Source of the DNA: Candidatus Peribacteraceae bacterium
Lineage (GTDB): Bacteria; Patescibacteriota; Gracilibacteria; Peribacterales; Peribacteraceae
Reading direction: 5' to 3'
DNA: 26,408 nucleotides
Assembly (NCBI GenBank): GCA_028717505.1
Contig: JAQUNQ010000002.1
Location: 1 to 26,408 of the forward strand
Every line of letters begins with the position of its first letter. The stretch's first letter is position 1. Positions 21,423-26,408 of the stretch are shown piece by piece. The position numbers and the translations under genes are program-made. The notes under the pieces were generated by a model. It did no database searches. It saw nothing but the letters and a program-made list of their open reading frames with translations, and had not been told where the DNA came from.

Positions 21423-21641
21423 CTACTTCTTCACCCACTCGACGAGCATGAGGAGCGCGCTCAAGCCGACGAGGATGTACACGATCGCCTCGACGCGCGG
21501 CCACGTGCCGACCAGCATGGTCACCACATTGAGATTCTTGTTCAGGAAGGCGCCGAGACCGACGAGGCCCCAGTTGAGCGCGCCCACCAGCACGAGAATA
21601 CAGGCCACCATGCCAACAGGACCTTTACTGCATGCGCACAT
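21423..21641 (-). CDS. DUF378 family small membrane protein
   Basis: The 72-residue protein has two membrane helices (about 9-30 and 49-69) and the DUF378 signature LVGALNWGLVGL in the first, with NLV-like NKNLNVVTMLVG in between and VYILVGLSAL in the second. The family (for example Bacillus YuzA) has no known function. An extended -10 box lies at 21678-21686, giving a leader of about 30 bases, pyrimidine-rich and without Shine-Dalgarno; this is one of the few leadered genes here. A strong terminator follows, so it is a single-gene transcript. Confidence 0.88.
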   Translation of the reverse strand: MCACSKGPVGMVACILVLVGALNWGLVGLGAFLNKNLNVVTMLVGTWPRVEAIVYILVGLSALLMLVEWVKK

Positions 21642-21677
21642 AGGAAGGGAGGGAGGAAGTAAAAAAGGTTAAGTTGC

Positions 21678-21686
21678 ATTCTACCA
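21678..21686 (-). promoter_or_regulatory. Extended -10 promoter of the DUF378 gene
   Basis: TGGTAGAAT on the minus strand, with predicted start near 21671 and ATG at 21641. Confidence 0.45.
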
Positions 21687-21819
21687 AATCCCCTGAAGAG
21701 GAAGGGCGTACTGGACGCCAATTACCGAAAGAAGTCCACTGAAGAATGGACCCAAGATTCGCAGGAAAGAATGGAGATGAATTCTCCCCGAAGTTTCCAT
21801 ACAATCAATGCACTGCCAT

Positions 21820-21894
21820 GGGTCAGTAGCTCAGTGGTAGAGCAGAGGCCTTTTAAGCCTTTGGCCGTGGGTTCGATCCCCACCTGACCCACCA
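21820..21894 (+). tRNA. tRNA-Lys (anticodon TTT)
   Basis: Acceptor GGGTCAG/CTGACCC, D arm GCTCAGTGGTAGAGC, anticodon loop CTTTTAA, T arm with GGTTCGATCCC, and encoded CCA. A TACAAT at 21800-21805 is a plausible -10 box, 14 bases before the tRNA. Confidence 0.97.
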
Positions 21895-21912
21895 TATACA
21901 ACGCATTACCGC

Positions 21913-21918
21913 TACAAT
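21913..21918 (+). promoter_or_regulatory. -10 box of the glycosyltransferase gene, predicted leaderless
   Basis: TACAAT ends 7 bases before the ATG at 21926. It overlaps the alternative upstream ATG at 21917, which it argues against. Any -35 would fall in the tRNA-Lys 3' end. Confidence 0.5.
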
Positions 21919-21925
21919 GACTGCG

Positions 21926-23068
21926 ATGAAAGTCGCTCTCGTCCATGAACTTCTGACCATGCGCGGGGGGGCCGAGCGGGTCCTCCGTATTCTCGCAGAC
22001 CTGTTCCCCGCAGCCCCCATCTACACGCTCCTCTATGACGAGGAGAAGCTCGGCGACTGGTTCCCTCGAGAACGCATCCGAACGAGCGGACTCCAGGACC
22101 GCCTTTCCCCTACGCCCTACGCCCTCCTCCCTTCGCCCTTCCGCTTCAATCATCACCTCTACCTGAGGAACTTTCCCGCCGCCGTGGAGGCATGGGATTT
22201 CTCGGACTTCGACCTCGTCCTCTCCAGCTCCTCCGCCTTCGCCCACGGCATCATCACGAACGGAAAACCGCGCCACCTCTGTTACGTGCATTCCCCCGCC
22301 CGCTACCTCTGGGACCGCACACACGATGTGCTGGAGCGCGCGGGAAGGGGCATCCTGGGATCGTTGAAGCAATGGCACCTCGAGAAGACGTTCCATGACC
22401 TCCGCGTGTGGGACGCGGAAGCGGCGGACCGGCCGGACCGGCTCATCGCCGCATCCAAAGAAGTCCAACGGAGAATCGATCTCTACTGGCGGCGCGAGAG
22501 CAAGGTGATCTATCCGCCCATTGATGACTCTTGGCTCGCAGAAAATATCTCACCCTACGCCCTACGCCCTACGCCCTACGCCCTGATCGTCTCCACCCTC
22601 GTTCCCTACAAGCGCATCGACATCGCCATCGCCGCCTGCAACGCCGCGAAGCTCCCGCTCCGGATCGCAGGGGAAGGACCCGACCGCCGGCGGCTCGAGC
22701 GGCTCGCCGGACCAGCAGTACACTTCCTCGGCTACCAGACGGAAGAACAACTGAAGAAGCTCTACGCCGAGGCTGCGGCTACCCTCCTCCCGGGCGAGGA
22801 GGACTTCGGCCTCGTCCCGCTCGAATCCATGGCCTGCGGGACACCCACCATCGCCCTGCGCGCGGGCGGCCCGCTCGAGACGATCGTCGAAGGAGAGACG
22901 GGGATGTTCTTCGATGAACCGACGACAGAGTCACTCGCGGGAATACTGCGCGCCTTCAAGCGCGAACAGTTCGACCCCGAAGCGTGCCGGGGACAGGCGC
23001 GCAAGTTTTCACGAAAGCACTTCGCGGAGAAGATTCAACAAGCTGTTCACGAACTCATGAACACGTAG
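21926..23068 (+). CDS. GT4-type glycosyltransferase
   Basis: The 380-residue protein is a GT-B fold, GT4-like glycosyltransferase, probably cytoplasmic and membrane-associated, adding a sugar to a lipid-linked or surface glycan. It begins MKVALVHELLTMRGGAERVL (nucleotide-sugar/acceptor loop), has CYVHSPARYLWD in the N-domain, and in the C-domain PYKRIDIAI, RIAGEGPDR, HFLGY and the retaining-GT4 motif GEEDFGLVPLESMACGTP (E-x7-E). The start at 21926 removes three residues of the longer frame and matches family starts. Two CCCTACG tracts encode residues 62-67 and 209-220; the second lies at the junction of the two Rossmann domains, a natural place to tolerate an insertion. The sugar is unknown. 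Confidence 0.88.
   Translation: MKVALVHELLTMRGGAERVLRILADLFPAAPIYTLLYDEEKLGDWFPRERIRTSGLQDRLSPTPYALLPSPFRFNHHLYLRNFPAAVEAWDFSDFDLVLSSSSAFAHGIITNGKPRHLCYVHSPARYLWDRTHDVLERAGRGILGSLKQWHLEKTFHDLRVWDAEAADRPDRLIAASKEVQRRIDLYWRRESKVIYPPIDDSWLAENISPYALRPTPYALIVSTLVPYKRIDIAIAACNAAKLPLRIAGEGPDRRRLERLAGPAVHFLGYQTEEQLKKLYAEAAATLLPGEEDFGLVPLESMACGTPTIALRAGGPLETIVEGETGMFFDEPTTESLAGILRAFKREQFDPEACRGQARKFSRKHFAEKIQQAVHELMNT
22108..22125 (+). repeat. CCCTACG heptanucleotide tract (2.6 copies)
   Basis: Two CCCTACG units plus CCCT, in frame (PTPYALL) in the glycosyltransferase gene. Confidence 0.85.
22553..22584 (+). repeat. CCCTACG heptanucleotide tract (4.6 copies)
   Basis: Four perfect CCCTACG units plus CCCT in the same glycosyltransferase gene; identical in length and sequence to the tract at 873. 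Confidence 0.95.
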
Positions 23069-23090
23069 CCGCAGCCCTTCGCGGCTGCGG
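23069..23090 (+). terminator. Hairpin directly after the glycosyltransferase stop
   Basis: CCGCAGCC, a 6-base loop, GGCTGCGG, starting immediately after the TAG. It is followed by A rather than T, so it is not a canonical terminator; it may block 3' exonucleases or act between convergent genes. Confidence 0.35.
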
Positions 23091-23100
23091 GAAAAAACCG

Positions 23101-23547
23101 TCACGCCCGCGCAACGAGCGTTCCCCCAATCACAATCAGGACGGAACCGATGAGGAGCTGGAGGGACTTCACCTGCTGCCACTCCGCGAAGATCCAGAGA
23201 ATGAGCAAGACCGCAATGAGCGAATTCATGTTGTAGAGCGGCACGAGCTTTCCCATGGGGACACCGAACTTGGCGAGCGCCACGGAAACCAGGCCCGTAC
23301 CCACCCCCCACGCGCACCCGGTCGCCATCGCCAGAAGGAAAGACCGCGCCGACCATGCTCTGTCAGGCACGAACAAGAGGAATAGACCGCCTGTCAGCAC
23401 TACTGCCAATCCCGCTCCGATGAGGAAAACGCCGATGCCGATCCCCATGCCGATACTGCCTCTCTGTGAAACGGCGCTCAGACCATACACAAATGCGGGA
23501 ATGAGCCCACCCACCACGATGCCGATGGCTTGCGGAGAGAGGCTCAT
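23101..23547 (-). CDS. Half-size EamA/DMT-like membrane protein
   Basis: The 148-residue protein has about five predicted helices and the flavour of one EamA repeat: a first helix with PAFVYGLSAVSQ, the ATGCAWGVGTGLVSVAL segment, the conserved LVPLYNMNSLIAVLLILWIFAEW end, then GSVLIVIGGTLVA. Full drug/metabolite transporters have two such repeats and ten helices, so a single repeat would work as a dimer, like small multidrug-resistance proteins. Its ATG overlaps the ruvB stop (ATGA), so it is translated from the ruvB mRNA. The substrate is unknown. Confidence 0.75.
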   Translation of the reverse strand: MSLSPQAIGIVVGGLIPAFVYGLSAVSQRGSIGMGIGIGVFLIGAGLAVVLTGGLFLLFVPDRAWSARSFLLAMATGCAWGVGTGLVSVALAKFGVPMGKLVPLYNMNSLIAVLLILWIFAEWQQVKSLQLLIGSVLIVIGGTLVARA

Positions 23548-24596
23548 GCGGCGAAGAGATTTTTCTGTGCCACCTCCGGCATCTCCATACCAAGGAGACT
23601 GAACGCCAGCTGTGTGGCGACCCGCCCCTTCGACGTGCGCTGGAGATAGCCCTGCTGGAGGAGATAAGGCTCGTACACATCCTCGAGCGTCTCCTCTTCT
23701 TCCGCCGTCGCGGCTGCAAGAGTGGAGAGTCCCACGGGCCCGCCGCCGAACTTCCCGATGATCGCCTGCAGGATCGCGCGGTCGGTACGATCGAGCCCGC
23801 GCTCATCGATTCCGAGCGCCTCGAGCGTCGAGCGGACGCGCGCGAGGGAGATGAACCGCTCGCCGTCCACCTGCGCGAAGTCACGGACGGCGCGGATGAG
23901 ACGGTTCGCGATACGCGGCGTGGCGCGGCAGCATGCGCCGAGAGAATCCGCCACGCCCTCCTCGAGCTCCACGGCGAGAATCCGCGCGGAGCGGAGGACG
24001 ATCTGCTCCATCTCCGCGGGCGTGTAGAAGGAGAGTTTTAAATTGTGAATGAAGCGGTCACGCAGCGGCGCGCTCACGGACCCCGCCTTCGTCGTCGCGC
24101 CGACGAGCGTAAAGGGCTTGAGCTCCAGGCGCATCGAGCGCGCGGAGGGCCCCTTGCCGATGACAAGGTCGAGACAGTAATCCTCCATCGCACTGTAGAG
24201 CACCTCCTCGATCACGGGGCGCATGCGATGGATCTCATCGATGAAGAGGACATCGCCCTCCTGCAAATTCGTGAGGAGCGAGGCGAGGTCGCCGGGCTTC
24301 TCGATGGCCGGTCCGCTCGTCACGCGCATCTGCGCCCCCATCTCATGCGCGACGATGTGCGCGAGCGTGGTCTTGCCGAGCCCCGGCGGCCCGTGGAGGA
24401 GCGTGTGCCCGAGGGGCTCACTGCGCTTCTTCGCCGCCTCCATGTACACGAGGAGATGCCCCTTGATCTCGCTCTGTCCCACATATTCCACGATCGTCTT
24501 CGGCCGTAACGTCTGCTCGAAGGCATCGCTCTCACGCGCCGTCTTCGTCGGTTGTACTGCATGCTGCCCGCGATCTCTCGTCCGCGCGATTGCCAT
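23544..24596 (-). CDS. ruvB: Holliday junction branch-migration helicase subunit RuvB
   Basis: The 350-residue AAA+ ATPase drives branch migration of Holliday junctions with RuvA during recombination repair. Motifs seen are LRPKTIVEYVGQSEIKGHL at the start, Walker A GPPGLGKTTLAH, Walker B LFIDEIHRM, sensor 1 VGATTKAGSVSAPLRDRF with the arginine finger, and the C-terminal winged helix ending QRTSKGRVAT. About 20 extra residues lie before the conserved start. The ATG at 24596 is supported by an extended -10 box 6 bases upstream, predicting a leaderless mRNA. ruvA and ruvC are not in the window. Confidence 0.97.
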   Translation of the reverse strand: MAIARTRDRGQHAVQPTKTARESDAFEQTLRPKTIVEYVGQSEIKGHLLVYMEAAKKRSEPLGHTLLHGPPGLGKTTLAHIVAHEMGAQMRVTSGPAIEKPGDLASLLTNLQEGDVLFIDEIHRMRPVIEEVLYSAMEDYCLDLVIGKGPSARSMRLELKPFTLVGATTKAGSVSAPLRDRFIHNLKLSFYTPAEMEQIVLRSARILAVELEEGVADSLGACCRATPRIANRLIRAVRDFAQVDGERFISLARVRSTLEALGIDERGLDRTDRAILQAIIGKFGGGPVGLSTLAAATAEEEETLEDVYEPYLLQQGYLQRTSKGRVATQLAFSLLGMEMPEVAQKNLFAA

Positions 24597-24602
24597 GGCG
24601 GA

Positions 24603-24611
24603 AGTGTAGCA
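24603..24611 (-). promoter_or_regulatory. Extended -10 promoter of ruvB, predicted leaderless
   Basis: TGCTACACT on the minus strand with 6 bases to the ATG; +1 falls on its A. The -35 is weak. Confidence 0.6.
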
Positions 24612-24732
24612 GAAGTGAAGCGCGAAAGGGCCACCTACGGTGTCCCTCTCGCGAACTCACCCCTCCCTTAAAGGAGTCAGTAGAGAGCACAGGAACGCAG
24701 AGAAGTATTCTGGAGTGGCGGGGAAAATGGGG

Positions 24733-24738
24733 TACAAT
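24733..24738 (+). promoter_or_regulatory. -10 box of the Pro/Glu-rich protein gene
   Basis: TACAAT, 18 bases before the ATG at 24757, giving a leader of about 12 bases. It overlaps codons of the longer upstream frame, so that frame is not used as the start. Confidence 0.4.
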
Positions 24739-24756
24739 CGCCTCCAACACCGCAGC

Positions 24757-25542
24757 ATGCAGCGAGGATCCTTCCTCCTCACCGGCCGCCTGCTCACCAA
24801 CCTCGTGGGACTGGGCGCCGCTGATGCGTACTTCGTCGAACGGGGGACGTTCACGTCCCCTGTAAGTGAGCCAACGGAAGTGGCGGAGCAGCCTCCGGTC
24901 GATACTGCATCCTCCTCCGCACCGAGCGAGGAACCCCCTCCCACTGAGGAAGTCCCGCCCGCAGAGATCCCGTCTCCCCCTCCCGAGCAACCATCCTCGC
25001 CTCTGCCTGCGGAGACACCACCCGCGGAGGAGACACCCTCTGACGTAACACCATTCACCGAGACCACCCCGCCTGTCGCAGAGGAGCCCTCTCCCACTGG
25101 CGGCGTGAAAAAGCAGGCAGGACCGAACGTCCTCGAGACCGCCGTGAGCCTCGGCCTCACCTTCGAGGACACGAACGAGAAGAGTCTCATCGCCGGCGTG
25201 CTGCCGGAGGAGGAGAAGGGAATGATCCAGCAGCGCATTCTCCTCGTGAACGGCGATCGCGCCGGCTTCATCGCCTGGATCGAGAGCCCCTTCGTGAAGC
25301 GTGACCTCCTGAATCTCAAGGAAGCCCTGCACTCCGCCTTCTCCCCGCAGGTCCGTGATCTCCTCGACGAAGTGCAGCGCCCCGAGGGCAGCCCCCCGAG
25401 GAACTTCCTCACCTTCTTCGACCCTGCCATCAATGAGGAGCGCGTCGTCATCGTGCGCGTGCGCGAGCGCCTCTACGAGTTCCACGTGAGTGAGGCGAAG
25501 AAGGACGTCATCTTCGCGTTCATCGAGGCCCTCGCCCGCTAG
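24757..25542 (+). CDS. Pro/Glu-rich protein of unknown function
   Basis: From the ATG at 24757 the product is 261 residues. A weakly hydrophobic N-terminus (5-26) might anchor it to the membrane. Residues 34-117 are a Pro/Glu/Ser/Thr linker, as in proteins that cross the cell wall or periplasm. Residues 120-261 form a compact, non-repetitive domain (SLGLTFEDTNEKSLIAGVLPEEEK at its beginning, VVIVRVRERLYEFHVSEAKKD near its end). I do not recognise this domain and see no catalytic motif. It lies between ruvB (divergent) and rplK (same strand, 89 bases downstream with its own promoter). Confidence 0.75.
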   Translation: MQRGSFLLTGRLLTNLVGLGAADAYFVERGTFTSPVSEPTEVAEQPPVDTASSSAPSEEPPPTEEVPPAEIPSPPPEQPSSPLPAETPPAEETPSDVTPFTETTPPVAEEPSPTGGVKKQAGPNVLETAVSLGLTFEDTNEKSLIAGVLPEEEKGMIQQRILLVNGDRAGFIAWIESPFVKRDLLNLKEALHSAFSPQVRDLLDEVQRPEGSPPRNFLTFFDPAINEERVVIVRVRERLYEFHVSEAKKDVIFAFIEALAR

Positions 25543-25592
25543 TCCCCCCTCCCGGCTCCGGGCTCCTGCAGCATCCGAAGTCACCTTTTTCA

Positions 25593-25622
25593 TTGACGGT
25601 CCCCCGGGGGACTCCCTACAGT
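25593..25622 (+). promoter_or_regulatory. Promoter of rplK
   Basis: TTGACG, 18 bases, TACAGT: the best full promoter in the window. The predicted start is about 3 bases before the ATG at 25632. Confidence 0.65.
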
Positions 25623-25631
25623 ACCGCGGCT

Positions 25632-26054
25632 ATGGCAAAGCAAGTGGTTAAAGTCATCAAGGCGCAGGCACGCGGCGGGCAGGCGAACCCCGCCCCCCCT
25701 CTCGGGCCCGTCCTCGGGCAGGCCGGCATCAATATCAATGACTTCTGCACGCGGTTCAATGAGAAGACGAAGGACCGCATGGGACAGGTCATCCCCGTCG
25801 TCATCAAGGTCTTCTCGGATCGCAGCTTCGCCTTCGAGCTGAAGCAGTCCCCTGCCACCAACATGATTCTGGAGAAGGCGAAGATCGAGAAGGGCAGTGG
25901 CGAGCCGAACAAGAACAAAGTTGGCACCATCACCAAGGCACAGGTCCGCGAAATCGCGGAGAAGAAGATGCCGGACCTCAACACGAAAGACCTCGAGGCC
26001 GCCATGCGCGTCATTGAGGGAACAGCGCGAAGTATGGGCATCATCGTTCAATAA
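25632..26054 (+). CDS. rplK: 50S ribosomal protein L11
   Basis: The 140-residue protein is L11, which binds 23S rRNA at the GTPase-associated centre and takes part in the stringent response. It starts AKQVVKVIKAQARGGQANPAPPLGPVLGQAGININDFC, the highly conserved N-terminal domain with the Pro-rich loop, and ends in the rRNA-binding domain (GTITKAQVREIAEKKMPDLNTKDLEAAMRVIEGTARSMGI). The length is normal. A longer frame to 25593 overlaps the promoter and is rejected. rplA, its usual partner, does not follow within the window. Confidence 0.98.
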   Translation: MAKQVVKVIKAQARGGQANPAPPLGPVLGQAGININDFCTRFNEKTKDRMGQVIPVVIKVFSDRSFAFELKQSPATNMILEKAKIEKGSGEPNKNKVGTITKAQVREIAEKKMPDLNTKDLEAAMRVIEGTARSMGIIVQ

Positions 26055-26085
26055 GCACACAGGAGCCGCCGCTAACTAGAGCATC

Positions 26086-26101
26086 GCGGGAAGAAGCCCG
26101 C
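26086..26101 (+). terminator. Weak hairpin after rplK
   Basis: GCGGG-AAGAAG-CCCGC, 31 bases after the rplK stop, followed by only a loose T-containing stretch. A possible terminator, not a strong one. Confidence 0.3.
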
Positions 26102-26151
26102 AATCCATTTCTCGTGCCTCCAGGGGCTCTTCCCCGTACCCTTCACTGGAT

Positions 26152-26157
26152 TACACC
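26152..26157 (+). promoter_or_regulatory. Possible -10 box of the right-edge membrane-protein gene
   Basis: TACACC ends 8 bases before the ATG at 26166, consistent with the near-leaderless pattern, but the hexamer is only a fair match and no -35 is seen. Confidence 0.25.
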
Positions 26158-26165
26158 CCTCCCTT

Positions 26166-26408
26166 ATGAGCAATGCTCCCCTCTCCATCCTGTTCGGAAC
26201 GGCCGGCTTGTTCTATGGCCTGATCCTGCCGCTCGTCCTCCTCTTCCTCTTCACGCTCATCCTCGCGGCCAGCATGCACTCCGGTGCGGCGAAGCCGGTG
26301 AAGGTGACGGAGGCGGTCTACTCCTACCTCATGCAAGGGTTGGGCATCCTCCTCATGACGCTCGGTTCCCTGCCGACTCTCTACAGCGTGCTCATCGGGA
26401 ATTCGTTC
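26166..26408 (+). CDS. Membrane protein, cut by the window edge
   Basis: An open frame of 81 codons runs to the end of the window without a stop. It starts MSNAPLSILFGTAGLFYGLILP, has a strong membrane helix (about 14-36), a short polar loop (HSGAAKPVKVTEAVYSY) and a second helix (about 56-76). No family is recognised from this part. The predicted near-leaderless promoter supports the start. Confidence 0.6.
   Translation, partial: MSNAPLSILFGTAGLFYGLILPLVLLFLFTLILAASMHSGAAKPVKVTEAVYSYLMQGLGILLMTLGSLPTLYSVLIGNSF

Noticed and set aside
873..22584. Heptamer tracts as CRISPR repeats
   Set aside because: The units are contiguous without spacers and lie inside coding genes. No cas gene or repeat-spacer array is present in the window.
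5591..26408. TGA recoding, as in some Patescibacteria
   Set aside because: TGA ends many full-length genes here, often overlapping the next start, so it is used as a stop.

Overview
The window is about 26.4 kb of GC-rich (by eye about 60%) bacterial chromosome, densely coded on both strands with 22 well-supported protein genes, five more tentative ones (one cut by the right edge) and four tRNA genes. TGA, TAA and TAG all act as ordinary stops, so this is the standard bacterial code. Most genes lack a Shine-Dalgarno sequence. Single-copy housekeeping genes (argS, metG, fmt, rbfA, ruvB, tatD, rplK) sit beside a VirB4-type ATPase, a three-gene row of small two-helix 'T4SS pilin'-like membrane proteins, and a thrombospondin-3/SLH surface protein. 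This mix suggests a Candidate Phyla Radiation (Patescibacteria) genome, perhaps of the GC-rich Peregrinibacteria/Peribacteria type. That placement is inference and needs a phylogeny.

Layout. 1-676: a small secreted protein on the minus strand. 677-5590 (+): a tight cell-envelope operon of alpha/beta hydrolase, membrane-tethered MurF-like ligase, DegT-type aminotransferase, FemAB-type aminoacyltransferase and a small membrane protein. 8755-5591 (-): argS, then a lipoprotein with two SH3b domains and a degenerate polysaccharide-deacetylase domain. 9020-12010 (+): a coiled-coil lipoprotein and a VirB4/TraC-like ATPase. 13381-11958 (-): rbfA and an NrnA-like DHH phosphoesterase, divergent from fmt (+). 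14343-15617 (+): the S-layer-type protein, followed by a strongly structured gene-free stretch to about 16010. 21641-16059 (-): a DUF378 protein, a doubtful small ORF, tatD, tRNA-Arg(CCG), tRNA-Gly(CCC), tRNA-Gly(GCC), a GIY-YIG protein, three T4SS-pilin-like genes, metG and a PUR/DUF3276 nucleic-acid-binding protein. 21820-23068 (+): tRNA-Lys(TTT) and a GT4 glycosyltransferase. 24596-23101 (-): ruvB and a half-size EamA-like transporter. 24757-26408 (+): a Pro/Glu-rich protein, rplK and a cut-off membrane protein.

Two window-wide patterns stand out. First, many first-in-transcript genes have a clear -10 hexamer (TACAAT, TACACT, TAGAAT and similar) ending only 6 to 12 bases before the start codon. 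This predicts leaderless or nearly leaderless mRNAs, and it settles several start choices (9020, 12944, 13381, 13406, 19425, 21033, 21926, 24596). Second, tandem heptanucleotide tracts with at least three unrelated units (CCCTACG, GGAATCA, CTCAAAG) lie inside genes of the hydrolase, FemAB, fmt and glycosyltransferase families. They are always oriented so that the coding strand has no stop in any phase. Because the period is 7, a one-unit length change would shift the frame.

Most proteins concern either the cell envelope (MurF-like, FemAB, DegT, GT4, SH3b lipoprotein, SLH protein, T4SS-like parts) or translation and DNA maintenance.
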